Origin: Cryptomeria japonica
Lineage: Eukaryota; Streptophyta; Pinopsida; Cupressales; Cupressaceae
DNA length: 64,000 nucleotides
Assembly: GCF_030272615.1 (NCBI RefSeq)
Contig: NC_081405.1
Span: forward strand, 156,067,954 to 156,131,953
Direction of reading: 5' to 3'
In this document: one piece after another, positions 1-11,815 of the stretch
Position numbering within the stretch: position 1 is the stretch's first letter
Layout: each line of letters starts with the position of its first letter
Notes under the pieces: model-generated
Database searches by the model: none
What the model saw: the letters and a program-made list of their open reading frames with translations, nothing else
What the model was told of the DNA's origin: nothing
Program-made: the position numbers and the translations under genes

Positions 1-179
1 CAAATGACTTGCAGATGTAAGATAAGGTAGATGAACATGTCCACGAACAATATCTAGCTCCACAAGATCTGGAGATAAAACACAAAGAAACACATAAATA
101 AATGTTGAAACTGCAAAACATAAAGAAAATGGTTTTGGTTGATGCAATATTGCCAAGAACCAGGGATGCTCATGCATTA
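1..179 (-). repeat. Gypsy-1 3' LTR, partial
   Basis: This matches the terminal part of the LTR at about 5397-5577, including a shared ACATGTCCA block and a shared TTTTGGTTGATGCAA block. Only the last ~180 bases of the ~740-base LTR lie in the window. The boundary is uncertain by a few bases because the terminal dinucleotide is mutated. Confidence 0.85.
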
Positions 180-213
180 GACATCTGGGGTTGATACAAA
201 AAAAGTGAGTCCC

Positions 214-750
214 TCACTTTGTGGGGGCTAGAGGAAAACCAAGATGGTCTACCTCAACTTGAGAAACCCATGATGAGTCTTCAACTTGTCTTTTCTTCCA
301 CTTCACAAGATACTCTCTGTATTGCTTGCCTTTGGTGTTACAACTAATTCTTCTATCCAAAATATCTTCAATCTGGTCTGGTACCCTCTGGGGCATCTTC
401 TTGTCCAATTTTGCTATGCTTTCCTCAGTAAATTCCACCTCATGATATTGATGTTGGTCTACAATGTTGAAAATAGGTGAAACGCCCAAGGTATCAGGTA
501 ACTCCACTTCATATGCATTTCCAAAACTAAATTTCCTCAAGATCTTACAAGGTTCGGACTTCCTCATCTTCAACTTACTATAGGTACCAACTGGAAATCT
601 TTCTTTTATCAGATACACCATCACTTCATCTCCAACTTCGAATTCATTGTGTCTCCTCTTTTCATTCGTCTTCTCCTTATAGCTACTCTTCATGTCCTCC
701 AAATGTTGTTTGACCTGATTATGTACTATATTCATATGTTCTACAAACAC
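214..750 (-). pseudogene. Gypsy-1 integrase C-terminus with chromodomain
   Basis: A 178-codon open stretch. The first ~90 residues match the integrase C-terminal region of plant gypsy elements (GDEVMVYL, then KLKMRKSEPCKIL, then NAYEVELP). Residues ~125-170 form a chromodomain (EDILDRRI, YLVKWKK, DSSWV), with the aromatic and WK positions expected of a domain that steers integration toward modified histones. It lies in a different frame from the integrase core at 1035-1421, so at least one frameshift separates them. It is the last coding piece before the 3' LTR. Confidence 0.85.
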
Positions 751-1034
751 TTATGCTTCTACACTCCTTTTATCCTCATTACTGATATCCCTTAACTCTA
801 ATGTGTCTCTAGGGTGTACTCTGGTAACAATCTCAAAGGGTGTTCTTTTGTTACTCCTTTTCACTAAATTGTTGTAGGCAAACTCTGCTTGTGCAAGAAC
901 CAAGTGCAACTTCTAGTTTTGTCTCCAACTAAGCATCTGTTTAAATTCCCCAAACTCCTATTTACTACTTCTATCTATCCATCAGTATGTGGGTGAAAAG
1001 TAGAATTGAATTTCAAATCTTTCTTCATCTTCTT

Positions 1035-1475
1035 CTAAAGTGTTCTCCAAAAATATCCAACAAATTTAGTGCCTCTGTCAGAAACTATGTTCTTAGGTAA
1101 TCCATGTAGTCTCACCACCTCCTTGAAAAATAAGTCATCTATATGCACAACATCCGTTGTCTTCTTACATGGTATGAAATGTGCCATCTTTGAGAATCTA
1201 TCCACCACCACAAATAAAGAATCATTTTCTCTCCGTGTCTTAGGAAATCCAAGTATGAAATTCATGCTTATGTTCTCCCAAGGTCTCTCTAGAACTGTTA
1301 AAGGCTTATATAATCCAACATTTTGATTGCTACCTTTTGCAAGTTGACAAATTATATAGCTGTGAACAAATTTCCTAACATCCTTATGAATATGAGGCCA
1401 AAAGTAATTCTCACTAACCAAGTCTACTATCTTATCAACACCAAAATGTCATGCTAATCCTCCACTATGCTTCTC
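1035..1475 (-). pseudogene. Gypsy-1 integrase zinc-binding and catalytic core
   Basis: The open part (1035-1421) begins with the end of the integrase zinc-binding region (YFWPHIHKDVRKFV, then CQLAKG). The RNase-H-fold core follows, with the usual MNFILGFPKT and VVVDRFSKMAHFIP blocks and the LPKNIVSDRGTKF strand that carries a catalytic Asp. Upstream, the HSGGLA segment (about 1450-1470) is followed by an in-frame TGA where Gly is expected. The role was to insert the cDNA into the genome. Decay stops on both sides make it a pseudogene. Confidence 0.88.
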
Positions 1476-1544
1476 TTTTATCAGGTTTTCCCTCATAAAG
1501 CTCCGAGGTATACACAACTGATTTCCTTTGAACAACATCTCATC

Positions 1545-2717
1545 TTAAATGAAATAATCTAGCCACTTACTCCTATCCATCACAATAGGTTTTATGCAAG
1601 CTCTCCAAGGTTCTAGAAAATCAAGATCACTCTCATACAAGTTCTTCAATTTTGCAAAACCCAATACTCCCACTCTCATCTCTGTAAACAAGTTTCTCCT
1701 CCTACTTAAGGCATTAACAACTTTATTTGATTTTCCACTTCTATGCTTCAAAACAAAGGTATAACTTTGCAAGAACTCCACCCATCTCATATGTCTTTGA
1801 TTCAGCTTTCCTTGATTACTCAGATATGGCAAAGCTTGATGATCGATATACAACATAAACTCCTTAGTCAGTAAATAATGTCTCCACTTCTTTAATGATT
1901 CAATTATTGCATAAAAATATTTATCATACACATAATATCTTCTTCTTTCATCATTCTACTTTTCACTGAAATAAGCTACTGGTCTTCCCTCTTGATTCAA
2001 CACTACTACAATTGCATTCCCACTTTCATCACAATCCACTTGAAATACCTTGCTAAAATCCGGTAAATCCAACACATGCTACTCTGTCATCTTTTTCTTC
2101 AACAACTCAAAACTCTTATTTGCACTAGATTGCAACTTGAAATCCTTCCTATCTCCTCTCATTGTTTTTGTCATAGGGATACAAATTGAACTGAAATTTC
2201 TGATGAACTTCCGATAGAAACTAGCCAACCCATGAAATGATCTTACCTCCCCAATTCTTTCTAGTGTAGGCCAATCAACAATTTCTCTTATCTTCTCAGG
2301 ATCCATCTTGAACCCATTCACATATATCACAAATCCCAAATAGAATAGTTCTTCCTTCATGAAAATACACTTCTTAATATTTATAAGCAACTTTTCTTCT
2401 CTCAACCTCTGCAAAACTTGTCTCAAATGCAACATATGTTCTTCTTTTGTCTTACTAAAAATCAAGATGTCATCTAAGTACACAATAACAAACTTACCCA
2501 ATAATTTCTTCAATACCTCATTCATCAACCTCATGAAAGTACTCAATGCATTAGTTAGTCTAAAAGGCATCACCGACCATTCATACTGTCCTTCATTTAT
2601 CTTGAATGTTGTCTTCCACTCATCTCCTTCTCTGATTTTGATTTGATGGTATCCACTTTTCAAGTCTATCATTGTGTAATATTTGGCTTCACTCAAACAA
2701 TCTATTATGTCATCCAT
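1545..2717 (-). pseudogene. Gypsy-1 reverse transcriptase and RNase H
   Basis: The reverse transcriptase (2079-2717) has the DLKSGYHQI motif, the catalytic VIVYLDDILIFS block and the LGFVI and FHGLASFYRKFI segments typical of Ty3/gypsy. RNase H (1545-1931) carries YIDHQALPYL and the HRSGKSNKVVNALSRR signature. Both parts are in the same frame, with a stop-containing stretch between them (1932-2078). The first ~90 residues of the reverse transcriptase upstream of 2717 are degraded. Together these copied element RNA into DNA. Confidence 0.92.
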
Positions 2718-2911
2718 CTTATGAAAAGGAAATCAATACTTCACTATGATCTTGTTTATTTATCTAGAGTTGGTACACATCGTCCATTCCCCATTCTTCT
2801 TAGGTACTAATACTGCTAGAACTGCACAAGGGCTCAAACTTTCTTTGAATAAATGTTTCCTTAATAACTCTTCACTTGTCTATTCAACTCCTTATTTTCC
2901 GCTGGTGTCAT

Positions 2912-3560
2912 CTAGTGTGCTGCTTTATTAGGCAAACTAGCTCCAAGAATCAGGTCCATGCAATGAATGATACTTCTCATAGGTGGTAATCCCTCAGGTA
3001 CATTATCTAAAATGATGTTTCCATACTCCATCAACAACTCTGGTTGTTCTTCTTCATGCTCCAAATTTTTAGTCTTCTTAGGAACTAAAGCAAAACACAT
3101 ATTCTCATGTCTTATGCCATCCAAGAATGTCCTTCCATCTACTAAACAAATTCTAGCATTAGTACAAATTTCACACCTCAAAGGTTCCTCCAGAGGTAAC
3201 AAGGTTTGTTTCATCCCATTTGCAACAATAGTGTATATGTTCTTTCTTCCATCATGTATTGCTTGTCTATCATATTGCCAAGGTCTACTCAACAAGATAT
3301 GACATACATCCATAGGCATAATATCACACAAAAATTCATCATAATAAGATCCAATCTTCAATTTTACCAAACATTGTTCACTTACTAATACCTTATGATC
3401 ATCCCAAATCTATTCTATCTGATAAGGCTTAGGATGCCTCAATCTCTCCAAATTTAGCTTATTCACCATCTCTTCTGAAACAAGGTTGTCAGTACTATCA
3501 CGATTAATTATAACTTTACAACACTTACCGACTACTTTACATCTTTTCTAGAACAAATTC
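2912..3560 (-). pseudogene. Gypsy-1 aspartic protease and linker to RT
   Basis: The 152-codon open stretch holds the MPMDVCHILLSRPWQYDR block found at the end of gypsy retropepsins, followed by an acidic linker (residues ~85-150) toward the reverse transcriptase. Upstream, near 3485-3505, the active-site region reads NRDSTDNLVS, where family members have a DSGSTDNLVS-like sequence. The catalytic Asp-Ser-Gly is therefore lost. The reading frame upstream is broken. Confidence 0.75.
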
Positions 3561-3693
3561 TTCCTCTGTAAGGGTTCTTGCTCACCTTTGGTATGGTACA
3601 ATACTCTTCTCATCATCAGTAACTCTCCATCCTTTGGTCTGTTAGCTGATTTGGTAGGTTCTTCTTCCACCAATGTTGCTCTTCCATGGTTCT

Positions 3694-4724
3694 CTATCTT
3701 CTTTCATTGAAAAGCACAATGCCGTTCTCCTCCAAATTTAAAGAAGGTTCCTCTAAACACTCTCTTTTCCTGTCTTCTGTCTTCTTTTTCATAATCCTCA
3801 TTTCGGTAACCATCATTTTAGTTTCTCTAGTAAAAATTTCTATCATCCCTCCAGTATGAATTACCATCTTTGCCAACTTCCTTATCTTTTTTCTGATCTA
3901 CATAGGGTCCTCTTCCTCCAGTATATGATCTTCCTCCCTGAAATCTTCCTCCTCTACCTCTTTGCTTCTGCTCATGTCTTTTATTCAAATTCTCATCCAC
4001 CTTCAGGGCATACTGATAAGATTCCTCAATGCTCTGCAACTTGTTTAAAATGAGTTCAATCAACATCCGCAACCCATTCAAATATCTAGCAACTTGTTCA
4101 ATCTCATCATCAGTGTGTCCGGATCTGATATTCAACTTGTAGAATGCTTCAGTATATTCCTTCGCACTAGATTCCTTTTTCTTCAGGTTCTGCAACTTTC
4201 AGAACATATTCGCTTGATAATGAACAACATGAACTTTGATTTCAACTTTCTAACCATCCGCTCCCAATATTTGACATTATCTTTACCTCTTCTTTATCTA
4301 TCTACCTGCAAATGTTACCACCAAAGAGATGCATGTCCTTTCAACTTGGTACAAGCATATTTCACCTTTCTATCTTCTGCGGTGTTCTCAAAATCAAAAT
4401 ACTTTTCCATCTCCATGATCCAATCAAGCAATTCATCTGAATCTAACTTGCCAGCACAATCTAGTGGGTTAAAATGTGTCTAGTATTCACTCTTGTCAAG
4501 GCTCTTCTGAACCTCTCTTCTTCCAGATCATTCACCAATCGATTTTATCCTTCTTCTCCCGCCTCTACTTCCTCTTCATCATTGCTCACATCTTCAACAT
4601 GTCGACCTCTTCTCTGGGCCATTTCAAAAAGTTCTAATTGGGCTGCAATTCCTCTCAACATTTCCATCACAATAGGGTCTACATTGCCACGTGCTCCACC
4701 ACCTCTAGCATTTCTCTGTGCCAT
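3694..4724 (-). pseudogene. Gypsy-1 gag
   Basis: The probable start ATG is at 4724 (MAQRNARGGGARG), followed by an acidic segment and an in-frame stop after about 60 codons. Remnants of the retrotransposon gag domain follow (ELLDWIMEMEKYF-like and KLKGHASLWW-like segments in shifted frames). A cleaner open piece lies at 3827-4195 (KKKESSAKEYTEAFYKL, later an Arg/Gly-rich GRGGRFQGGRSYTGGRG tail typical of nucleic-acid-binding gag ends). Several stops and shifts make it non-functional. Confidence 0.75.
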
Positions 4725-4823
4725 CTTTCATGCAAGTCCTCTGTAGCTTCAGGTTGGATCCTCAATTCTGTCACCCCACAATGAAATTCTTACAAGATTC
4801 TGCAATCTCCGAAATGAAAAATC

Positions 4824-4835
4824 GTTCTGATACCA
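4824..4835 (-). other. Gypsy-1 tRNA primer binding site
   Basis: The minus strand reads TGGTATCAGAAC two bases after the 5' LTR. This is close to the TGGTATCAGAGC site complementary to the initiator methionine tRNA, the usual plant LTR-retrotransposon primer. Confidence 0.8.
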
Positions 4836-4837
4836 CT

Positions 4838-5577
4838 TGAAGTAGTCATGATAGGAGAGTCCTCAAGGAGAAGAGTCTGGACTGTGAAGCAAGAGTAAAC
4901 ATAACAGAATTAACACAATGTGATGGAGGCAATGCAAAATCAAACTTATATTATATCATGGAATTTAGATACAAACTGGCTGGCAATAATGCAGGCTATC
5001 AGATTTGGCACACATGTCTCATTACAAACATGCTCAAAATACAGTATACAGCTCAAGCAAGAATGCGAGACAAGCTGGACCTCCTACCTTCTGATTAATC
5101 TCTATATTCTAGGATCTGTCTACCATATGCTTAGTTACATTGAAGAATGTGTAAAGTGTAGAACCACAAGGACAGCCTCCGCCAAGAGAATTCCTCCGGA
5201 AATAACATAGAATGATGTGCGGACCAAGGGGAAGGTTGGCCTCAAATGAAGGAACATTAGAGGATACGAAATTAGCCTCTGCAAGCTACCAAAATGATTC
5301 TCAAGATTCTCCATTAGCAAATAGGTCCAAGCGACTTTGATGCATAGGTCAGAAAAATGTCCCACATTCCAGAAGCAATAACTTACCAGAAAAAGATCCA
5401 AATGACCTGCAGACCTAGGATAAGGTAGATGAACATGTCCATGAACAAAATCTAGCTCCACAAGATCTGGTGAGAAAATACAGAGAAACGTAGAAAGAAA
5501 TGCTGAAACTACAAAATAGTAAGAAAATATTTTTGGTTGATGCAAGATTGCCAAAAACTAGGGATGATCCTACATAA
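4838..5577 (-). repeat. Gypsy-1 5' LTR
   Basis: About 740 bases. The boundary next to the primer site is sharp (TGAAGTAGTC on the plus strand). The far end aligns with the end of the partial LTR at 1-179. It shares short blocks with the Gypsy-2 LTRs (GAGTCCTCAA near the start and a GGGATGATCCT/GGGATGCTCCT block near the end), so the two families are related. Open frames inside it have no recognisable product. Confidence 0.85.
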
Positions 5578-7242
5578 AAAATCCTACCACTCTTTCCTAC
5601 ACTCTTGCTAGCCATTAACATTTATCTTGTTAACTCTTAAATAATTAAATTATAATAAAGTTTAAGAATTGTGAATTAAGTTGACACTCCAGAACTTTTA
5701 AGATTTAGGGTTTGTTGGTGCTTTATTTATTAGCACTTTGTTTTGACTATTTTACTTTGTAAGGGTTTGGGACCCTAGTTTTTTCTAGATGATTAAGATT
5801 AGAAACATAATATATCCCCTAACATTTTTTTGCACATGAATGATGTACAAGGAATTGTAGGAGACAAAAAAATATAATATGAAATATAAATATAACCTAC
5901 GAATGGAATCACATAAATCATGTTAAGTAATAGGTGTAATTGAATGCATCATTTTTTTAATGCCCTAAAAAAAAATTATGGACACAACACAATATACAAT
6001 ACCATCCACAAGTAACTTAAATAACTTATAATTTTTTTATAAGTTTCATAATAGAGACTTATGCTAACAATAATTTATTACACCAGTTAACTAGTAGTTA
6101 CCTAGTTTAAAAGATCAATTTAAAAATAATCACTTATTATCTCTTTTCAATTAACAAGAATAATATATCCTTTCCTATCTTAGTTCTCCTTGCATCACCT
6201 CGTAAGTTTTTTTTCATGCCCATCTCTAATAAATTGTACCTACAAGATGTATGTGCAACTAGATGCACGTCGTAAGATCATATCAATAGTTAAACATGAA
6301 ATTATCAAGTCACATCCTAACCCCACTTTAGATAGAGTAGTTGGTTCAATATGCCATAACTAGATTTATAAAGGTAAGCATAAAATTCATAACATCAAGA
6401 CAACACAATTAAATTCAAAGATTTTTTTTAAAAAGATAGCATTTAAGAACTTGACATATGTTTTGGGGTTCATCCATGATGGTATTGACTATGCAATAAT
6501 ATTAGGGGTTTCATAGTTCAATTATTTGACCTTCATAGTTCAACTTTTGAAAAATATTTTTGATCTAGAAGGAAAAGAAATTAATGGGTATTTCTTGAAT
6601 CATCTAATTATGACATCGAATGATTGACAAAAGCCAACACTTCAATTAAAAGAGCATTTATACATATGCCAAGAAAATCACAAAGAATCAAGCCACCATG
6701 AATATGAATTTGGAGCTAAGGATATGTGCAAACGGCCAAATAGTTAACACAACCACAAGGATTAACACATAAAGAAATTAGAAAAGGTCATACTACAATA
6801 TCTCAAATTGGTAGTCTTGCCTTGAAAAAGATAAATGAGCAAAAAGAAAGGATGGTAAGGATACAAGACATGAGCCCTAGTTGAAATATTTCTTGTTGAT
6901 TATTGATGTTTAAGTCATCTAGACATTGTGTAGAGTTAAGAGATGAGATGAAATCTTCATTTTTAAGGTATGAAATTATAATGACAATGAACAATGAACA
7001 TATTGTGGATGTGATGATGTGCCATCTTAATGATAATGAACATCTATTTATCTTATTGACAATGTAAACATCTATTTATCTCACTAACAATGATCATAAT
7101 ATGGATGTGATGATGTGCCATCTTCTTCACATGTCATCTCCACAATCCAAGATGATGTGATATCTTCTTCTTCAGTCCAATATGCACAATCAAAGATAAT
7201 GCATCATCTCCTTCACATGCTATTTCCCTTTGAAAAGCTTTT
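5578..7242. other. AT-rich non-coding stretch
   Basis: No coding region, RNA gene or complete mobile element is visible. It contains one copy of a dispersed repeat (6545-6990). Around 6995-7120, short direct repeats are built on a TGGATGTGATGATGTGCCAT unit, present twice. Otherwise it looks like decayed filler. Confidence 0.6.
6545..6990. repeat. Dispersed repeat, copy A
   Basis: About 400 bases that align with 13040-13440. Shared blocks include CATCTAATTATGACATC, CCATGAATATGAATTTGGAG, ATCTCAAATTGGTA and TTGTTGATTATTGATGTTTA. The copies are clearly diverged, with several small indels. Its nature is unknown; no terminal repeats were found. Confidence 0.75.
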
Positions 7243-7247
7243 CTTAG

Positions 7248-8026
7248 TGGTGCAGCCATAATCTGGTGAGTCCTCAAAGAGAACAAAATAGATCATGCAG
7301 TAAGAGTAGCACAATGGAAGCAACAATAACACATTGAAAAATAACAGAATTGGATTTCTGCATCACCTTATATTTATCATAGATCATCTGGCAATCAACA
7401 GGTTACATGCAGGCTAACAAGCCAGAATACAATTCATCTGGATCTTTGAGGGACCTCCGAATTATCAATCTCGTAACTAGGAACTCATAAACCTCTCCTT
7501 CCTATAAAAGATCTCATATAAAATATTTATACCCTCTAGAACATATTCGGGTCGGCCACAAAAGATTATATTTACAAAGACAAGAAAATGAAATGTGCAA
7601 ATAGGTCGGTCCCAAGAATGAAAGGAAATGTCTACAGAAAAGAACAACCAAGGAGCACAGATCAATAGGAAGGTCGGCCAAGGACTCAATGTCATCGAGA
7701 AAGACCCCAAATAGATCCACACACCAAGAGATCGTTCTGCATTAGAAGAAATCAACAAATAGTCGTTAAGCCCAAAAATTGCTTCGGGAACCTAGAAAAG
7801 TCAAGCCAAAAGCAACATCTCACTGGTAAAGAACCCAAAAGGATTGAAAATATAGAATTAAGCAGAAGAAAACGCTTGGAAACTGAAAATCTGATCTGCA
7901 ATGAAAAGTAACTAGCTACCGAAAGAACACATAAACTAAAACACTGAACTTGAATAGAACAAAACTGAAAGGAAATATTTTTGGTTGATGCAAGATTGCT
8001 CAAAGATCGGAGATGCTCCTGCATGA
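7248..8026 (-). repeat. Gypsy-2 3' LTR
   Basis: Begins TGGTGCAGCCATAATC on the plus strand and ends with the GATGCTCCTGCATGA block. It aligns along its length with 10115-10925. About 30 bases of the other LTR (about 10300-10330) are missing here, which explains the length difference. Confidence 0.88.
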
Positions 8027-8240
8027 GACACCCCAGGTAGAAAGAGATGTTCCATGAGAGGCAACTCATGAACATCGAAAAGGACTCGAGATATAGACTC
8101 CATACTCATTTCTGATCCAAATATCTTCTTTATCTGCAAATTTCTTTCTTAGCTCCTCTAGAACCTCAATCAGATTCTCTAACTCCTGACCCTCTTGATT
8201 TCTTTTTTCCCGCTTTAGACCTGCACGTTGTCTTTGACTA

Positions 8241-9121
8241 ATGATCCCTTTCTTCTATGACTCTAATTTATTACCGCCACAAGACCTCATCGGGTCTGCC
8301 GCCATAGCCTTGTTGCCATCTGATTTCTTCTTACCATCAGACTTATCTATTAGACCCTTCTGCAATTCTATGCTACCTTTTGGTATAACCTCAGCAACCA
8401 GTTTCTCTTTAGTGCGACTTTTTCCAAGACTTAGATTCCTCACTTCCTTCTCTTTCCCCTTCAAAGAAACCAATGTGAACTTCTGCCCATCCTTATCAAT
8501 AGTGACTAAGTTTCTTCTATAGTCATAAATAGCTCCTCTATCAAACTACCGAGGTCTTCCCAACAAGACATGACAAGCACTCATAGATACAACATCACAC
8601 AAGACCTCATCCCTGAAATGTCCAATATTAAATTGCACCAAACACTACTCCTTTACTTCTAACTTTTGATCATCTTGTAACCAACTTACCTTGTAAGGAC
8701 AAGGGTGTTTAAGACTCTTCAATCCAAGCTTCACTAACATCTCCTCAGATACCAAATTATTAGTACTCCCACTATCCACAATAGCCTTGCAACACTTGCC
8801 ACCTGATTTGCACATAGTCCGAAAAAGACTCCTTCTTTGAGTAGGTCCAGTAACTTCACTGCTCTGCTCCATCATCTCTTTTGAACATAAGGGATTCTCC
8901 TTTCTCTGGTGTACATTCAGCTCTAGTAACTTCAGCTTCCTGATCCTTATTCGCCACACAACTTCTTGGCATTCCCTACTAACATTCATAAAATCTATGT
9001 CCAGTTTCCCCACACTGGAAACATCTTCCCAAAAATTCTTTGCTGCTATTGCCACTCCCTTTCCTCTATGTTTTCTGATCTGGTTCTTTATTCCACTTAG
9101 GTTTTGACTCTTCTTTAACAT
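8241..9121 (-). pseudogene. Gypsy-2 gag end and aspartic protease
   Basis: The 158-codon open stretch (8645-9121) starts with a basic, Lys-rich segment typical of the gag end. It reaches the retropepsin active site near its residues 110-125 (AIVDSGSTNNLVSEEMLVKL), where the catalytic Asp-Ser-Gly is intact. A second piece (8255-8473) in another frame is Lys/Ser-rich linker. Coding then stops at the LTR, so the polyprotein ends before the reverse transcriptase. Confidence 0.8.
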
Positions 9122-9388
9122 TCTTCTTCTCTATACTCATCTGTCCCTTGAATATATCCTTCTCTCTAGGGTTATTCTGCTATCTTCTTCTCACCTTCTC
9201 CTCAGCCTTCAAAGTATACTAGTAAGCTTCCTCAACTGTGAAAATATTTAACATACTCATTTCATCTTGAATTTCAAATGCAAGTCCATTTTGTACCTTG
9301 CCACCTTTTCTCTATCCATCTCTCTATGTCCAAATTAGATCATTACTTTGTAAAAATCCTTGGTATAGTCTTTCACAGTCATGTTTCT

Positions 9389-9919
9389 CTACTTTAAGTT
9401 TTGCAACTTCTTGAACAAATCCAAATCATACTCTCTTGGAATGAGCTTAGCCTTCAATCTCGCTACCACTTGTCTCCACCGGGTGATCTTCATTTTACCA
9501 TTCTCCACTCTATCTCTCTGCAACTCTTTCCACAACAAGGTAACATGCCCTTTCAATTTAGTTTGTGCCAACCCAACCCTCTGCGGATCCTTAACATCCT
9601 CAAATTTAAAGTAGTCCTCCAACTCTTTGATCCAATCAATCAAGTCTTCTGCATTTAGCATCCCGGAAAAGTTTGAAGCCTCAACTTTATGTATTTTACT
9701 TGCTTCTTCCACTGCTCTCATAAATATTTCTTCTCTTCCATCTTCCGATCCTTCAACCTCTTCTTCTTCAAGCTCTTCTCCATCTTTTTCCTATTCATCC
9801 TCAGACTCCGGATTCCTCCGCAAACTAGCCAATTCTTTCCAAATCTCATTCCTCATCTCATTCTTGAAATCCTCCATGATTTGATCTACCCTCTGGGGGT
9901 TCATCCTTCTAGGCGACAT
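9389..9919 (-). pseudogene. Gypsy-2 gag
   Basis: The likely start ATG is at 9919 (MSPRRMNPQRVDQIM), with an in-frame stop inside the following acidic segment. The 110-codon open part (9389-9721) carries the retrotransposon gag domain: NFSGMLNAEDLIDWIKELEDYF, TKLKGHVTLLWKEL and RWRQVVARLKAKLIPREY. It would form the virus-like particle shell. Downstream zinc-knuckle sequence is degraded. Confidence 0.85.
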
Positions 9920-10100
9920 CTCCTCCCTTGTTAAGGTGAACTGCCTCAACTCGGCGATCTGACTGCTGGTTTCAATTTCCTCACACTCGGAAATCTATTG
10001 AACACACTCGTAGCCTACCTCCACTTGATTATATGTTCACCCAAAGGAATGCCTACCTCAAGGTTCACAACTAGGTCTTCCACCAACCGATTCATAACCT

Positions 10101-10112
10101 GCTCTGATACCA
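10101..10112 (-). other. Gypsy-2 tRNA primer binding site
   Basis: The minus strand reads TGGTATCAGAGC two bases from the 5' LTR end. It is an exact match to the plant initiator-Met tRNA primer site. Confidence 0.85.
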
Positions 10113-10114
10113 CT

Positions 10115-10925
10115 TGGTGCAACCATAATCTGGTGAGTCCTCAAAGAGAACAAACTAGATCATGCAACAAGAGTAACAAAATGGAAGCAACAACAACATA
10201 TTAAAAAATAACATAATCAAATTTCTGCATCACCATATATTCATCATAGATCATCTGGCAATCAACCGGTTACATGCAGGCTAACAAGCCAAAATATAAC
10301 CGACAACCAACTGGTTATAGGCAAGCTAAGATATAATCCATCCGGATCTCTGAGGGACCTCCGAATTATCAATCATGTAACTAGGAACTCATAAACCTCT
10401 CCTTCTTACAAAATATCTCATATTGTTATACCCTCTAAAATATATTCGGGTCGGCCACAAAAGATTACATTTACCAAGACAGGAAAATGAAACGTGTAAA
10501 TAGTTCTGTCCCAAGAATGAAAGGAAATCCCTCCGAAAAAGAACAACCAAGGAGCGCAGATCAATAGGAAGGTCAAACAAGGACTCATGATCATTGAGCA
10601 ATACCACAAATAGATCCACATGCCAAGAGATTGCTCCACACGAGAAGAAATCAACAAATAGTCGTTAAGCCCAAAAACTGCTCTGGTAACCTAGAATAGT
10701 CAAACCGGAAGGAACATCTCATCGGTAAAGAACCCAAAAGGACTAAAAATATAGAATTAAGTAGAAGAACACGTGTGGAAACTGAAAATCTAATCCGCAA
10801 TGAAAAGAAACCAGCTACCGGAAGAACACAGAAACTAAAACACTGAACTTGAACAAAACAAAACTAAAAGGAAATATTTTTGGTTAATGCAAGATTGATC
10901 AAATATCGGGGATGCTCCTGCATCA
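10115..10925 (-). repeat. Gypsy-2 5' LTR
   Basis: About 811 bases. Starts TGGTGCAACC and ends TGCATCA on the plus strand, so the element's own termini are TG...CA. It is immediately followed by CTTAG, the target duplication. Confidence 0.88.
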
Positions 10926-10930
10926 CTTAG

Positions 10931-11815
10931 TTCTCCTAAGAAGCACAAACCTAACTTGGGATGTGATACACCCCCTTTGATCTTGGATATTAGGCCGAAG
11001 GATATCCCAAGTAAAGGAAAGCAAATTCAAACAAACCCTAGCTATGGTCATACTAAGTCTATTAGTGGTAAGATAAAAATGGTTTGTATGTCTTCTTAGA
11101 ATAATTCTATAGTTTCCCTCCCCCCTCCTATTGACCTATTTGAAAATGAGCCTACTAAAGACAAGATTACCAACTCCTTATGTAAGTACAAGTGACCTAG
11201 GCTAGCCAAATTATCTGCGACAACCAAAATTGTTGAGGCCATTGAGAATTATCCCCCAAAAGAGAAGAGTGATGATAAATTTGAGGGTTCTACCTTCAAT
11301 GAAACTGGTTTTGCAAGCAATGAGGAAACTCAAGATGACCCCTTGAATTTGGTTCTAGAGGACTCTCTATCCCATTCACCCCCGATGGGAAAACAATTAA
11401 ACAAAGCTTTGGAAGGGATAAACAATATTAAGGATTATGAGGATGATGATGTTTGGATGTTGAAGGAGAACTTAAGGAATGCTATGATTTGCAAAGGATT
11501 GTTGTGATGATTCAGGACCTCAGTGCAAAAGTGGAGAATCTAGAGACACCTAAAAATTGCTTGGGATGTGAAAGAAAAAAAGATTAGATTAGGAAGTTGG
11601 ACAACAAATATCTAGGACCTGATAAAAATCAATTATTGCTTGATGCAAAAATGTGTTATGCTGGTTGTGGCAATTGTTAAAAAGATCAAGAGAAAGAAGA
11701 AGAGAAAAGGCCCTACTATGATAGGGAGAGAAAGGACAAAGGGAAATAAGAACAATAACCTTCTTCTATGGGAGGAGGTATTAAAAGACATGATAAATAA
11801 TTTGAGCCATTTAGT
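10931..11815 (+). pseudogene. Decayed coding-like sequence, unrecognised
   Basis: Reads open for about 55 codons from 10935 (PKKHKPNLGCDTPPLILDI onward) until a TAG near 11097. Further open pieces follow, rich in Lys, Glu and Asp (for example NEPTKDKITNSLCKYK and KEKSDDKFEGSTFNETG). I cannot assign a family. The charged composition would suit a nucleic-acid-binding region of a retroelement, but no zinc knuckle or enzyme motif is seen. Gypsy-2 inserted at its left end: the sequence before 7248 (AAGCTTTTCTTAG) would have been continuous with 10931. Confidence 0.35.

Larger units (their letters stand above)
1..5577 (-). mobile_element. Ty3/gypsy chromovirus (Gypsy-1), 3' LTR cut by window edge
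   Basis: Reading right to left on the minus strand: 5' LTR (4838-5577), primer site (4824-4835), gag, protease, reverse transcriptase, RNase H, integrase, chromodomain, then the start of the 3' LTR (1-179). This PR-RT-RH-INT-chromodomain order defines the chromovirus branch of Ty3/gypsy. The two LTR portions align clearly (for example the stretch around 30-110 and 5420-5500). The coding part is broken by stops and frame changes, so the copy is inactive. The target duplication cannot be checked because the left end lies outside the window. Confidence 0.93.
7248..10925 (-). mobile_element. Internally deleted Ty3/gypsy element (Gypsy-2)
   Basis: Two ~0.8-kb LTRs (7248-8026 and 10115-10925) enclose only about 2.1 kb. 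This holds gag (9389-9919) and a gag-end/protease piece (8241-9121). Reverse transcriptase, RNase H and integrase are absent. The element is flanked by perfect CTTAG duplications (7243-7247 and 10926-10930). The primer site on the minus strand (10101-10112) is TGGTATCAGAGC. It either arose from a full-length copy by internal deletion or inserted as an already deleted, non-autonomous form. The intact target duplication fits either. Confidence 0.9.

Noticed and set aside
5135..5621. 139- and 68-codon frames on the minus strand
   Set aside because: Contained in or overlapping the Gypsy-1 5' LTR; no similarity to known proteins.
7477..8139. Open frames on the minus strand near 7477-8139 and again at 10389-10657
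   Set aside because: They fall in the Gypsy-2 LTRs (or just past the end of one) and have no recognisable product.
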